Below are positions 1 to 10,500 of a stretch of 64,000 bases of DNA, one piece after another (the stretch's first letter is position 1; every line of letters starts with the position of its first letter). A program made the translations under genes and the position numbers. This stretch comes from Polyangiaceae bacterium (GTDB taxonomy: Bacteria; Myxococcota_A; Polyangia; Polyangiales; Polyangiaceae): NCBI GenBank assembly GCA_016719945.1, contig JADJYE010000034.1, positions 68,744-132,743 of the forward strand. The letters run 5' to 3'. The notes beneath the pieces were generated by a model, which searched no databases, was not told where the DNA came from, and was given only the letters and a program-made list of their open reading frames with translations.

Positions 1-277
1 GGTGGACGTCGCCGGTGCTGGCTGGAGGCGTCGGGGCGCAGCCCGGGAGCGGCGCCGCGAGCGGCCCGCTGTCGCACATCCCCGGGGGCGCTCCGCCGCT
101 GCCGTTGCCGCCCATTGGGCCGGCGCCATTGCCTTGGCCACCGGCGCCGCTGTTCTCTCCGCCGGCCGCCGAGTCGCCCCCCTCGTTGCCGCCGCCGGTG
201 CTCTGCTGCGTGTCGTCGGAGCAGCCGAGCACGACCGTCAAACAGAGAGCGAAGAGCAGCGATGAGGTGGTGCGCAT
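1..277 (-). CDS. Lipoprotein, N-terminal fragment (runs off the window)
   Basis: Reading the complementary strand from ATG at 277 gives a hydrophobic signal peptide ending in a lipobox (VVLGC, Cys19), so the product should be lipidated and exported. After the cysteine comes a long spacer rich in Gly, Asn, Ala and Ser (about residues 26-66), typical of myxobacterial surface lipoproteins, then a Cys-containing segment (MCDSG). The frame is open to the window edge, so the functional domain is outside and no activity can be named. The gap to the next gene is short, and both genes point the same way. Confidence 0.75.
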   Translation of the reverse strand, partial: MRTTSSLLFALCLTVVLGCSDDTQQSTGGGNEGGDSAAGGENSGAGGQGNGAGPMGGNGSGGAPPGMCDSGPLAAPLPGCAPTPPASTGDVH

Positions 278-334
278 GACGGGATCATACGCGAGGCCAC
301 GCCTGACCCACCACCTCGCCAGCGACCGCTGACT

Positions 335-1501
335 CTAGGCTGCGGCCCGCGTGCCCTGGATCATCGCCCGGACCCGAGCGACCAGGTCGGCGCGCGTCTT
401 GGCGAGCTCGGCGGCCTCGAGAGCGCGACCATGGATCCCGAAGCGCTCCCACGACCCATCCTCGGCGTCTCGAGGGAGGTCGCCGTGCACCTCCCCCGGG
501 AGCGTCCTCAGCGCGCCCTCGAGGGCGCTGGCGACGGGGGCGCCGCCCTCGGCGAGGCACCACTCGACGACGTCCCACCCGTGGGCTGCGTGGCGCCCTT
601 CGTCGGCCGCGATCTCCTTCAAGACGGCGCGGATCGCCGGGTCTTCGCAGCGCTTCGCGAGCTTCGCGATCACCCGGGCCGACACGCCTTCGTGCAGCGC
701 GCCGTCGACCAAGGAGTCGACCGCGAGCGTGGCGAGGGCCAGCGTGCGGTTCTTCGGCAGGGTCTTGGCGCGAGCCGCCTCGGGGAACGCGGCGGGGCTC
801 ACGGCCTGGCCGTCGAGGCTTCGCGCGAGCGAGTAGCAGAGCTCGGTGTGGCGGATCTCGTCGAGCGCGTCCCTGTTCGACGCGGCGATCAGCGCGGGAG
901 GAGCGCCGAGGCCCATCAAATCGAGCGTGAGCCTCGCGAACGCGGCGACCGACGCGTGCTCGGTGCGCCCATTCTCGCGCCACTGCGCGGCGACCCCGGC
1001 TCGTTCTGGCGCGCTGATTTCGGGCGAGAGCCTCACCGCCGTCCAGCGACCGTCCTGCTCGAGCCGCGGAAGCATGACGCGGCCGAAGCGCCGCAGCTGT
1101 CGGCCGCGCGAGAAGCCGAAGGTCGCGAGCAACGTCAGGCCTGCGCCCCTCAGGAGCAGGAGGCCGTTACCGACCAGACCGAACAGCGCGAGGCAGGTCC
1201 CCTTGACGCCGAGGCGAAGGCCCAAGAACGCGCTCGCGCCGAGCGCTCCGGTGCTCTTGATGAGCCCGAGCACGGCGACGACCACCGCCCCCACGAAGCC
1301 GAGAGCGCCGAGGAGGATGGAGCTCAATCCGACCGCCAGAGACCAGCTCACCACGAGCAGGCTGAGGGCGATCATCACGTGCAGCGCGCCGGTCGCGCTC
1401 GCCGCCGGCGGGGCGGGTGGTGCCGGAAGCTCCGCCTCCGGCGCGGCGTAGGGGTTCACCAGAGGGGCGGCGTCGGTCGATGGGGGGGGCAGAGCTGGCA
1501 C
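335..1501 (-). CDS. Membrane-anchored ferritin-like diiron protein
   Basis: A 388-residue protein with a Pro/Ala-rich start, hydrophobic segments at about residues 41-90 and 101-128, and a C-terminal ferritin-like four-helix domain. The diiron ligand pattern is visible in order: Glu181, Glu215-x-x-His218 (EIRH), Glu271, and Glu301-x-x-His304 (EGRH). Such proteins occur in several paralogues in myxobacterial genomes; their substrate is not known, and iron or peroxide handling is only inference. The ATG at 1501 is the only early start that keeps the whole N-terminal hydrophobic part. It is transcribed alone, with the M23-like gene upstream on the same strand and 155 bp between them holding an interspersed repeat. 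Confidence 0.7.
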   Translation of the reverse strand: MPALPPPSTDAAPLVNPYAAPEAELPAPPAPPAASATGALHVMIALSLLVVSWSLAVGLSSILLGALGFVGAVVVAVLGLIKSTGALGASAFLGLRLGVKGTCLALFGLVGNGLLLLRGAGLTLLATFGFSRGRQLRRFGRVMLPRLEQDGRWTAVRLSPEISAPERAGVAAQWRENGRTEHASVAAFARLTLDLMGLGAPPALIAASNRDALDEIRHTELCYSLARSLDGQAVSPAAFPEAARAKTLPKNRTLALATLAVDSLVDGALHEGVSARVIAKLAKRCEDPAIRAVLKEIAADEGRHAAHGWDVVEWCLAEGGAPVASALEGALRTLPGEVHGDLPRDAEDGSWERFGIHGRALEAAELAKTRADLVARVRAMIQGTRAAA

Positions 1502-1607
1502 AGGAGGGGAAAGACGTTCCTCACCTCGATTTGTTCCAACTTCTCTCTTTCCTTGTCACCCGCGCCAAACCCCGGCGCCGGATCGCCACCTCGCGCGCCT
1601 TAGATCC

Positions 1608-1687
1608 CGGCGCCGGTTTTTCGCGCCTTGCCGCGGGAAAACCGAAGGGCCCCGCGTCAGCGGGCGCGCCGGAACAAAGAACGGCGT
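1608..1687 (+). repeat. Interspersed ~75-bp repeat, copy A
   Basis: This stretch matches the tandem pair at 30418-30571 in order and content: a CGCCGGTTT-like start, a GCGCG-rich middle, then AAACCGAAGGG followed by a palindromic core (CCCGC, 4 bases, GCGGG) and an A-rich end (AACAAAGAAC). It lies at the junction between two genes and its right part overlaps the last codons and stop of the M23-like gene on the other strand. Confidence 0.65.
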
Positions 1688-3147
1688 TGAGCCGTGATGG
1701 CGCCTGCCGCGAGCAGGCCGAGCCACGACCAGGAGGTGCCCCCGGTCGCGCCGGTGACCCTGCACCCACACCCGTCCTCTTGGGCCCCGTCGGCTGCGTT
1801 GCCGTCACCCGATGGCCCGCCCCCGGTGCCGCCCGCAGGGCCGCCGCCCGCGCCCGCGCCGCCTGTTGGCTCGCCGCCGCCCGCGCCGGCTCCGCCGCCT
1901 CCCTCGCCTACGGGCGGATCCGTCCGTGTGAGACGGAGCGCGTCGAACGCGAGGACTCGCGACAAGGAGAAGGCCTCCCCGGTGTTGTCGTTGAGCGTGA
2001 CCGTGTAGGTCTGAGAGGCGTCGAACGACAGCTCATCGAGCAGGTGCCAGCCGTCGACCGCAGATTGATCCACGGGGAACTCGGTCGAGCCTCCGGCGTG
2101 GGTGACCTGGTACGCGGCCAGCTCACTCGTCCCGAAGCCGGGCTCGACGTAGACCTCGAGCGCGTAGCTCCCGGCGTCCTCGAAGGTGAGGCTCCACACG
2201 CCGACGTTGTCCGGGTCTGCCGAGTCGGTGGCGTTCGTCCACGTGACGGAGCCGTCCCACCCCGACGTGTCCTCGTACCAATACTGCGGAGAGCCTTGGC
2301 GCTCGAAGCAGAGGCTAGTCTCGTCGACCTCGCCGCCCAGCGGGCCGATCGGCTCGCAGACAGGGCAGTCTTCGGGGCAGTCGGCGTTCGTCTCCCCGCC
2401 GTTGCAGTAGCCATCGCCACACTCGACCGTGCCGCTGTTCGACGAGGTCAGCGTCATCCCTTGCTCGAGATCCTCGAAGCCGTCGAGCGGCTCGGGCACG
2501 ACGGCGTTGCCACCGTACGAGCCGCCGGTGCCGCTGCCGCCGACGGCGCTGTCCCTGTGGATCACCCAGTGCAGATGAGGCGTGGAGAACGAGCCGCACG
2601 AGAGCGCGCCCTGACACGACTGCCCGAGCTCGCCGAGCTGTTGGCCCGTCGCGACCGTGGCTCCCTCCTCGATGCCCGGCGTGATCGCGTTCAGGTGTGC
2701 GTAAACCGAGTGATAGACGTGCCCGTCGCCGAGGTCGTGCGAGAGGATCACCCGCAGGCCGTAGTTCGCCCAGCCTGAGGTCGCCCAGCCGGCGCGCACC
2801 ACGGTGCCCGGGATCGGCGCGACGATCGGCAGACCTTTGCCGCTGTCGGGCTCGTCTGCATAGGTGAGGTCGAGCGCGTAGTAGTCGTTGGCCTTGGCCG
2901 TGGCGTCCGTGTCGGCGTGCAGGCTCGAGCCGCCCGTGGGGCTGTAGCCCGAGAGCACGTAGACGTCGTAGCCCGCCGGGAACGGCAGGAAGAGCTCCAC
3001 GTTCGACGGGAACGGGACGGCGCCGGGCAGCGGGTCCGTCAGGGCGACGGCCGTGCCGAGCGCAGCGAGCCCCACCACGGGGAACATCGCGCCGGCGAGC
3101 AGGAGCTGGGGGAGTCGTCGCGTGCGCACGCTGTCAGGGTACGGCAT
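1657..3147 (-). CDS. M23-like (LytM-fold) secreted protein with MYXO-CTERM tail
   Basis: N-terminal signal peptide (LLLAGAMFPVVGLAALG), then an M23/LytM peptidase-like domain: the segment KANDYYALDLTY aligns with the first zinc-ligand region and HLHW with the catalytic HxH. In place of the usual first His of HxxxD there is Tyr, so zinc binding and peptidoglycan hydrolysis are uncertain. A Cys-rich CGDGYCNGGETNADCPEDC motif follows, then a beta-rich region, a Gly-rich linker and a MYXO-CTERM-like end (GCGC, a hydrophobic helix, then RRSLFRRAR) that should sort the protein to the cell surface. ATG at 3147 is preferred; a GTG at 3165 or 3129 is possible and no strong ribosome site decides. It is divergent from the transglutaminase gene with only about 20 bp between. 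Confidence 0.75.
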   Translation of the reverse strand: MPYPDSVRTRRLPQLLLAGAMFPVVGLAALGTAVALTDPLPGAVPFPSNVELFLPFPAGYDVYVLSGYSPTGGSSLHADTDATAKANDYYALDLTYADEPDSGKGLPIVAPIPGTVVRAGWATSGWANYGLRVILSHDLGDGHVYHSVYAHLNAITPGIEEGATVATGQQLGELGQSCQGALSCGSFSTPHLHWVIHRDSAVGGSGTGGSYGGNAVVPEPLDGFEDLEQGMTLTSSNSGTVECGDGYCNGGETNADCPEDCPVCEPIGPLGGEVDETSLCFERQGSPQYWYEDTSGWDGSVTWTNATDSADPDNVGVWSLTFEDAGSYALEVYVEPGFGTSELAAYQVTHAGGSTEFPVDQSAVDGWHLLDELSFDASQTYTVTLNDNTGEAFSLSRVLAFDALRLTRTDPPVGEGGGGAGAGGGEPTGGAGAGGGPAGGTGGGPSGDGNAADGAQEDGCGCRVTGATGGTSWSWLGLLAAGAITAQRRSLFRRAR

Positions 3148-3168
3148 CCGCGCTACGCTCGGCACCTC

Positions 3169-4755
3169 ATGAAGCGCTCTACGACGACATCGCTCGCATC
3201 ACTCCAGCGCTGGGCCGCCGCCCTCGGCGTCGCAGCCTCGCTGTCGGGCGCGGCCTGCAAGCCGGAGGCAACGAGCGATGCGCCCAGCTCGTCGTCCGCG
3301 GCGGTGTCCTCGACGGCCCCCGCGACGCAGGTCGTGAGCGCGCCCCCGAGCGCCTCGGCGGCCACGCCCGCGCCCAAGCCGTGGGCCAAGGCGATCAAGC
3401 GCGACCTCGAGCTGCGGCTCGGGAACGCCAAGCTCGGCGAGATCAACATCGAGTGGACCCCCACCGCGAGCGGATTCCGCTCGACCGTGAAGAGCTGGAT
3501 CGCGATGAAGGTCACGACCAACGACGGCGCGGTCTCTCGCAGCGAGAACGACGAAGAAGAAGCCTACGACGCCCATGGGCAGCTCTTGACCAGCACGAAG
3601 ATCGATCGCGAAAACGGCGTCGAGGAGCGGGAGGAGGTCAGCATCGCGGACGGCAAGCTCCGCGCGAAGGTCAAGAAGCCCTCGCACGAGGACGACAGGA
3701 CGCTGCTGCTCCCCCCGGACTTCGACAACGAGATCCTCGTCTTCACCAAGCTCCGCGAGGCGGTGCTCGGCGGAGCGGCCATGCCGCGAGCAGCCAGCTA
3801 CGCGTCGTTCGACACCGACGACATGGACTTCGAGCGCAAGATCCTGAGGATCGTGGGCAAGACGACCATCGAGACGCCCGACGGCAAGATCGATGGCTGG
3901 CAGATCGAGGAGGTCGACGTGAAGAGCGGCGACGTCGTCAAAGGGGTCGCCGACGACGCCGGCTTCCCGCTCCGCGTCGAGTTCGGCGCGTTCACCGCCG
4001 TGATCAAGGGCACGCCAGGGGGCGGCGACATGGCGGAGATCGACTCGAACGTTCCGATCGAGGGCTCGTACAAGGAGGGCGTGAGCGAGCTGCTCGTCGA
4101 GGTGACCGTCAAGGGCGACAGCGGCACCGACCCGGGCATCTTCGTGGAGTCCCCGTACCAGAAGGTCGCGCGCAGCGGCGACGTGTACAGCCTCACGCTC
4201 CTGCCGCGCCGCGCTTCGGCGGGGCTCACGGCGGCGACGCTGCCGATGAAGGACCTGCCGGCGGACATCTCCAAGTACCTGGGTCCCACCGCGATGAGCC
4301 AGTCGACCGATCCGGAGATCGTCGCGCGCGCGAAGGAGATCGTCGGCGCCGAGGGCGACAGCAAGCTGGCGGCACGAAAGATCGTGGCCTGGGTCAACAA
4401 GAACCTGGCCAAGAAGGACGGCACCCGCGGCGCCGCCTCCGCCGTGGAGACGATGAAGTCAAAGCACGGCGACTGCACCGAGCACACTGCGCTCGTCGTC
4501 GCGCTCGCGCGCGCGGCCGGCATCCCCGCCAGGAGCGCGTCGGGGATCGTGCTCATCCCGGGGACGAAGATCCAGGGCGGGTACCACGCCTGGCCCGAGC
4601 TGTGGATCGGCGAGTGGGTCGTGATGGACGCCGCGCTCGGCACCCTCGACGTCGGACCTTCCTACCTGTGGCTCGGGTATTCGGAGCCCGGCGAGCCGAA
4701 CAAGGGCTCGAAGCTCTCGCGGCTCGTGGGTCGAACGAAGCTCGTGGTGAAGTAG
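3169..4755 (+). CDS. Transglutaminase-like lipoprotein
   Basis: A 528-residue exported lipoprotein: signal peptide ending LSGAAC, a Ser/Ala/Pro-rich linker, a long beta-rich middle region, and a C-terminal transglutaminase-like (papain-fold) domain. The catalytic triad is visible: Cys436 in KHGDCTEHT, His473 in GGYHAWPE and Asp487 in VVMDAALG. Bacterial members act as cysteine proteases or amide cross-linking enzymes in the envelope; which applies here is unknown. The ATG at 3169 is chosen because it begins directly with a proper signal peptide; longer reading into the divergent neighbour is not needed. Confidence 0.8.
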   Translation: MKRSTTTSLASLQRWAAALGVAASLSGAACKPEATSDAPSSSSAAVSSTAPATQVVSAPPSASAATPAPKPWAKAIKRDLELRLGNAKLGEINIEWTPTASGFRSTVKSWIAMKVTTNDGAVSRSENDEEEAYDAHGQLLTSTKIDRENGVEEREEVSIADGKLRAKVKKPSHEDDRTLLLPPDFDNEILVFTKLREAVLGGAAMPRAASYASFDTDDMDFERKILRIVGKTTIETPDGKIDGWQIEEVDVKSGDVVKGVADDAGFPLRVEFGAFTAVIKGTPGGGDMAEIDSNVPIEGSYKEGVSELLVEVTVKGDSGTDPGIFVESPYQKVARSGDVYSLTLLPRRASAGLTAATLPMKDLPADISKYLGPTAMSQSTDPEIVARAKEIVGAEGDSKLAARKIVAWVNKNLAKKDGTRGAASAVETMKSKHGDCTEHTALVVALARAAGIPARSASGIVLIPGTKIQGGYHAWPELWIGEWVVMDAALGTLDVGPSYLWLGYSEPGEPNKGSKLSRLVGRTKLVVK

Positions 4756-4772
4756 CCTCGACGCCTGAGGCC

Positions 4773-5996
4773 TCAGTACGTCTCCACGTGCAGGCGCCCT
4801 TCGGTCCTCAGGCGCTGCTTCAGGTCGGCCCACACGATCTCGTGGGACAAGGCGATCTCCGCGAGCGCTTCGAACACGCCCTGCTCCATTCGCTTGTGGC
4901 CGCAGAGGTAGATGAACGCGTCGTCGTCGGAGAGCAGCCTGGCGACGTCCTGCGCGCGCCCGCGCAGGCGATCCTGGACGTACGCGCGGGGCTGACCGGG
5001 CTCGCGGCTGAAGGCGAGCTCGACGTCGATCAGCTCCTTCGGCAGCTTCATCAAGGGGCCGAAGTACGGCAGCTCCGACCGCCGCCTCGCGCCGAAGAAC
5101 AGTAGGATCGAGCCCCCCTCGCCGCGGCTCAGTCGCCGCCTGCGGCGCTCGGTCATCGCGCGCATCGGCGCGGAGCCGGTCCCTGTGCAGATCATGAGCA
5201 GCTTCGCGCCGGGGTGGTTCGGCATCAGGAAGCTCGTCCCGTAGGGCCCGGTGACCCTCACCCGGTCGCCCTTCTCGAGATCACACAGGTAGCCCGACGC
5301 CACCCCGCGCACGGGCTTGCCGTCGAGGTCGCGCGTCACGCGCTTCACGGTCAGCGCGAGGTTGTTGCTCCCCGGCCGCTCGCCGTCACGAGGGCTCGCC
5401 GTCGAATAGAGGCGCAGCGCGTGGGGACGGCCGTCTTCTGTGGCGCCGGGCGGCAAGACGCCGATCGACTGACCCTCGAGGATGGGGAACGCCGTCTTGC
5501 CGAAGTCGAGCACGAGGTGCTCGATGTCGACCTCGCTGTCGTCGCCCGTGAGCCGGCGCTTGCCGACGACGGTCGCCTCCGCCGGGCGGTCGGGCGTGTA
5601 GAGCCCCACATACGGGTGAGCCGCCGACCATGGCGGCGGGGCCGGGCCACCCTGGCCGAAGCTCGCCTCTTTGACCATCTCGACGACGCTCTGGGGCATC
5701 GGCGCGGCGCCGCTCGCGGCCTCGGTGATCTCCTCGGGCAGCGCGTCCCACCCGAGCTGGGCCGCCACGGGGTGGGGCTGTTCGACGCGGCGCCAGCTGT
5801 CGATGGCGCCGGTCGGGCAGGGGGGGAGGCAGTCGCCGCAGGCATCGCAGCGCTCGGCGTCGACCGCGTAGTTGCGCCGATCGTGCGTGATCGCACCCTT
5901 CTTGCAGGCCTCCTCACAGGTGTTGCACCGGATGCAAATCTCCGGGTCGATGAGGTGCTGGCGAGTGAGGACCGGGAGGACCACGGACGTCGTCAC
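4773..5996 (-). CDS. boxA: Benzoyl-CoA 2,3-epoxidase reductase component BoxA
   Basis: A 407-residue iron-sulfur flavoprotein that passes electrons from NADPH to BoxB. Two 4Fe-4S ferredoxin motifs lie near the N-terminus ([11 protein letters not shown] and [11 protein letters not shown]), followed by a linker and a ferredoxin-NADP reductase domain with the FAD motif RLYSTASP, the NADP motif [11 protein letters not shown] and a C-terminal aromatic end (HVETY). Domain order and length match BoxA of the aerobic hybrid benzoate pathway. The GTG at 5996 overlaps the boxB stop as GTGA, so translation is coupled. Neither boxC (ring-opening lyase) nor a benzoate-CoA ligase is in the window. Confidence 0.92.
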   Translation of the reverse strand: MTTSVVLPVLTRQHLIDPEICIRCNTCEEACKKGAITHDRRNYAVDAERCDACGDCLPPCPTGAIDSWRRVEQPHPVAAQLGWDALPEEITEAASGAAPMPQSVVEMVKEASFGQGGPAPPPWSAAHPYVGLYTPDRPAEATVVGKRRLTGDDSEVDIEHLVLDFGKTAFPILEGQSIGVLPPGATEDGRPHALRLYSTASPRDGERPGSNNLALTVKRVTRDLDGKPVRGVASGYLCDLEKGDRVRVTGPYGTSFLMPNHPGAKLLMICTGTGSAPMRAMTERRRRRLSRGEGGSILLFFGARRRSELPYFGPLMKLPKELIDVELAFSREPGQPRAYVQDRLRGRAQDVARLLSDDDAFIYLCGHKRMEQGVFEALAEIALSHEIVWADLKQRLRTEGRLHVETY

Positions 5997-7417
5997 GCGA
6001 ACCGCACGTATTCGAAGTCGACGCCCTTGTTGTCGATGCCGCGCGCGGGCGGCGCGATCCAGTTGGCGTATTTCCCCGCCTCGGTGACGCGCCCCATAAG
6101 CGAACGCACGAACGCGTGGTCCTCCGCCGTGGGGAGCCAGTCTGCCGCGTGGTGGGTCCACTTGGCCTCACCGACGACCTCTCCGTCGGGGCTGACGCGC
6201 GCGCCCGCGAAGGTCCCGATCTTCCGATTGAACGCTTTGTGGGCCAGCTTGAAGCGGAAGGGGAGGCCGGACTTGTCGATGATCTTGTTCCAGCGATCGA
6301 CGCCCGCCTGGCAGTCCGCGATGTAGTCGTCGCGCAGGCGTTCATTGAGCGCGAGCTGTGCGTTGACGTGTTTGTCGACCAGCCGATCGCCGGCGAGATC
6401 GAGCAGCTTGTACTCTGCGCTCGCGAGGACGTGGTCGTCGTCGATCTTGCTCTCGTCGAAGCGCCCCTTGAGCCCCATCGCGTAGAACGTGGAGGCGTTG
6501 GAGGAGATCTCCCCGCCATAGAGGTCGAGGGTGACGCTGAAGTGGAAGTTCAGGTAGCGCTGGATCGTCGGCAGGTCGATCACGCCCAGCGCGCGCACCT
6601 GGTCGGGCGCCTCCACCTTGTGCTGTTTCATGGCCTCGACGGTCCGCTGGATGATGCGGCCGACGCCGGTCTCACCCACGAACAGGTGATGGGCCTCTTC
6701 GGTGAGCATGAAGCGCGTGGAGCGCGCGAGCGGGTCGAACCCGCTCTCGGCGAGGGCGGCGAGCTGGTACTTGCCGTCGCGGTCGGTCAGGAACGTGAAC
6801 ATGAAGAAGGCGAGCCAATCTGGCGTCTGCTCGTTGAAGGCGCCCAGGATGCGCGGCTTGTCCGCGTCGCCCGAGCGACGCTCGAGCAGGGCCTCGCCCT
6901 CTTCGCGGCCGTCGCGCCCGAAGTGCGCATGGAGCAGGTACACCATCGCCCACAGGTGCCGACCCTCCTCGACGTTCACCTGATAGAGGTTGCGTAGATC
7001 GTAGAGGGAGGGGCACGTGCCCCCCAGGAAGCGCTGCTGCTCGACGCTCGCGGGCTCCGTGTCGCCCTGCGTCACGATGATTCGACGCAGTGTGCTGCGA
7101 AGCTCCCCGGGGACCTCCTCGAAGACGGCCTGGCCCTTATGCGAGCCGAAGCCGATCTTGCGGCTCGGCTCGCGCTCCGCGAGGAAGATGCCCCACCGGT
7201 AGTCTGGCATCTTCACGTACCCGAACTGAGCCCAGCCCTTCGAGTCGACGCTCACGGCGGTGCGCAGGTACACCTCCGAGGAGTGGGACTCGACCGGGCC
7301 CACCTCACGCCACCACTCGAGGTACTTGGGCTGCCAATGCTCCAGCGCCCTCTGCAGCTGTCGGTTCTGGTCGAGGTCGACGTTGTTCGGGATCTTCGAG
7401 GCGTAGTCGATGGACAT
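5993..7417 (-). CDS. boxB: Benzoyl-CoA 2,3-epoxidase oxygenase component BoxB
   Basis: A 474-residue class I diiron protein that converts benzoyl-CoA with O2 to 2,3-epoxybenzoyl-CoA in the cytoplasm. The sequence starts [19 protein letters not shown], typical of BoxB, and carries the two E-x-x-H iron motifs (EEGRH and TEEAHH). The ATG at 7417 is chosen because a GAGGGAG ribosome site lies just upstream and because the length then matches known BoxB. The gene is first in a two-gene operon with boxA. The 120 bp upstream, between it and the mukB stop, must hold its promoter; no regulator gene of the BoxR type is adjacent. Confidence 0.93.
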   Translation of the reverse strand: MSIDYASKIPNNVDLDQNRQLQRALEHWQPKYLEWWREVGPVESHSSEVYLRTAVSVDSKGWAQFGYVKMPDYRWGIFLAEREPSRKIGFGSHKGQAVFEEVPGELRSTLRRIIVTQGDTEPASVEQQRFLGGTCPSLYDLRNLYQVNVEEGRHLWAMVYLLHAHFGRDGREEGEALLERRSGDADKPRILGAFNEQTPDWLAFFMFTFLTDRDGKYQLAALAESGFDPLARSTRFMLTEEAHHLFVGETGVGRIIQRTVEAMKQHKVEAPDQVRALGVIDLPTIQRYLNFHFSVTLDLYGGEISSNASTFYAMGLKGRFDESKIDDDHVLASAEYKLLDLAGDRLVDKHVNAQLALNERLRDDYIADCQAGVDRWNKIIDKSGLPFRFKLAHKAFNRKIGTFAGARVSPDGEVVGEAKWTHHAADWLPTAEDHAFVRSLMGRVTEAGKYANWIAPPARGIDNKGVDFEYVRFA

Positions 7418-7537
7418 GGGCACGCTCCCTCGGGCGCGCCCGCATGCAACCCGCGTGCTCCCCCAAATGCTGCGAAAATGCGCCACAACGCGCACACGAT
7501 GCGTGAAGCCCGCGCGCCGCGACGCAAACCCTGCGGG

Positions 7538-10500
7538 CTAGCTCGCGACCCGACGACCGCTCACGACCACCTCCTCCGCGCCGTCGTCGCCGACCCGGCG
7601 CACGAGACGGTACGTGGTGTTGCCTTCGGCGCGCGCGACCTCGGGTGCCGCGATGAGGAGCTGCAGATCCAAGCCCTGACACATCGCGAACAGGACGCCG
7701 AGGTTGTCCTGCGAGAGGCGGTTGGCCTCGTCGAGGAACAGAAACCTGAGCGACCCGCTCGCGGCGCGCGGGCGCAGCAGGTGACTGTCGCGCTCCCACT
7801 CGGTGAGGATCACCATCATGAGGGCGGCGCCGACGCCGATCGCCTCGCCCGTCGAGAGGCGCGTGGGCGAGGCGAGCTCCCAGTCCTTGTCGGGGCCGCG
7901 CTGGATCTCGACCGCGAGCTCGGCATACTCCCGGTAGTCGAGCAGCCTCTGTCCGCCGCCTCGCCCCCCGCCATAGCGGCGGAAAATCTCGTCGAGGGCC
8001 TCTTCGATCGGCAGCGTGCTCAAGAACAGCAGCTCTTGAGCCGAGCCGTCGCGCAGCGCACGGAGGACCGCCTCCATCCGCTCGACCCGCCGCATCTCCA
8101 CGCGGATGCCCGCGATGCTGCCGAACCGGACGCCCGTGAGGGTCTGGTTGAGGCGACGCACCTGGCTCCGCGCCTTGCGGAGGCGTACGTCGATGCCTCG
8201 CGCGACGTCCTCGGAAGCCCCGCGCAGATCCGACTCTTGGCTCGAAAGCCGGCGCTCCAGGACCGAGAGGTGATCTCGTAGCCGCGCGAGCGCCTCGATC
8301 GGATCGTCGACGTCTGCGATCTGACCTGGCAGGCGCTTCGCGAGCCACGCTCGCGCGGTGATCCAGGCGCTGAGATACGAAAGGGGAGGGACCACCGCCT
8401 CGCGGCGCCGGTCCGGCGTGGCGGCGGGCGTGAGCGTTCGCTCGATCTCCTCTGCGCACTCGGCGCCGCCGCGGGCGCGCCGCAGCCGCTCGACGAGGAC
8501 CTGGGCGCGCGTGTGGGCGTCGGCGGCCCTCGCCCTCGCCCCTCCGCCCGCGTGCTCTTCGATACCGCCCTTGAGCAGGCCCCGCTCGGCGGCCTCGGCC
8601 TCGACCTGGCGGCAGGCCACCCGGAGGGGCTCCGCCGCTCGCTCCTCCTCCTGGAGCCGCGCCTGGGCGCCAAGGAGTGCGCGCTGGGCGTGCGAAGCCC
8701 GCTCCCCGAGCTGCGCGAGCGTGGTGACCAGCTCCCGCTCTTCGGCCTCGAGTGACGTCACCGCACGCTCGAGGTCGGCCGCTGCGCGCGCGCCATCGTC
8801 GGGCGCGTCGAGGTCCAGCTCGTCGAGGCCGAGGCTCGCGAGCTCTCTCTTCAGGTCGACCACGAGCGCGCGGGCCGAGTGGGCCGTCGCCGACTCGCGT
8901 TGCCACGCCGCCGTCGACTCCTCCCAGGCCGCCTCGGCTCGGGCGACCGCCGCCTCCGCCTCGGCCAGCGCTGACCGCGCACCGTCGAGCTGAGCGTGCA
9001 GCCGAGGCGCGAGCGCGGCTCTCTCCTCGAGCGCGCGCTCGTCGTCCGCGCCGACGAGCGCGCCCCGGTGCTCGGCGAGGTCCTCGAGCGCCTCGATCAG
9101 CGAAAAGACGCGGTCTCTCTCGGCGTCTAGCGCCGCCTGCGCGGCAGCGGAGCTCGCCGCCTCCTCGTCGGTCGCGGGTCGATGGCGCAGCTCCTCGCGG
9201 AGCTCGCGCAGCACCCGCCGGGGCTCGTCGCACCGACGCAGCTCCTCTCGCGCGGCGCGGGCGGCGGAGAGGGCCCTGCGCGCCTGGTCGGCGAGCTGTG
9301 CATGATCGGGCGGGTCGAGGAGGTACGCCTCCCCGAGCACGTCCCGGAGCGTGGCGCCCTTCGCGCGGGCTCGCGACAACGAGTCCCGCGCCCGCGCCGC
9401 GCGCTCAGCGTGCGCGGCGCGGCGCTCGTCGAGCTCGAGCGCGCCCGACCGCGCGCGCGCGGCGGCCAACCTCGGATCCTCCGCGTGCAGCAGGTCGGCG
9501 CGCGCGAGCAGCTCATCGGCGGTTCGCGTGAGCCCCTCGAGCTCGTACAGGGACGCGAGCGCCGCGTCGGCCTCGCGCGCCAGCTCGTCCGCGAGGGTCC
9601 GCAGCTCCTTCGCGCGGCGGGCGCGCGCCAGGCGTCCGAGCGAGGGGCGCGCGGGCAGGCGAACGAGCCGCGTCGCGTGAGGCAGCTCGACGATGAGGTC
9701 ATCGCCGGTCGGAGCTGGCTCGTGGCTTCGCGTGGGGAGCGCCGCTTCGGGAGAGACGAGCCACACCTCTTCGAGCTCCCGAGGTTGCCCCGCGAGCGCT
9801 CGCGCGGCCGCCGCCGGATCGTTCACGATCAACGCCTGCGCGAGCGGCCCGAGCTCGGCCTCGAGGCGCCCCGCTTCGGCGGGGTCGACGTCCTCGAAGC
9901 GCCCCGCGAGCAGCTCGGCGTCGAGCCGATCGCGCAGGCGAAGCAGCTCGGGGTGGAAGGCGCCCCCAGAGGCGTCCAGCTCGCCCGCTTCTCTCAGCCG
10001 CTCTTCGTGCTTCGCGCGGAGGTCGCCTGCCCGGGCGCGCTGCTGTTCGACCTGCTCTGCCAAGCGGACCCGCGCGTCGATGGCCGCTTCGCGGGTCGAC
10101 ACGCGCTGCCCGAGCGCGCGCTCGAGCTCGCGGGCGCGCTCCTGGCACGCGATCCAGTCGAGCGCGGTCGCCTCCAGCTCCTGGGCGGTCGCCCGCGCCG
10201 AGAGCGCCGCGACCCGATCGGCCTCGACGCCACGCTCTGCTTCGCCCAGCTCGGCCTCGGCGCGGCGCGCCTCGCTCTCTGCGAGCGCGAGCGCCTCGGC
10301 GACGCGCTTCGCCGCGCTCGTAGGCGGGCCGACGACCGACGGGTCGAGCCCCACCTCGGCCGCGCGGGTGCGGACCTCCGCCTGGCGCAGCGCGAGCTGG
10401 CTGTGCTCGTCGAGCTCCGACGGGAGCTCTTCGGCTCTCTTGGACAGCGCCTCGAGCTCGAGCAGCCTCGCCTCGGCGCGCTCCGCGCGCTCGTGCGCGT

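Noticed and set aside
1417..2778. Plus-strand frame opposite the M23-like gene
   Set aside because: Shadow frame; signal peptide, HLHW and MYXO-CTERM tail are on the minus strand.
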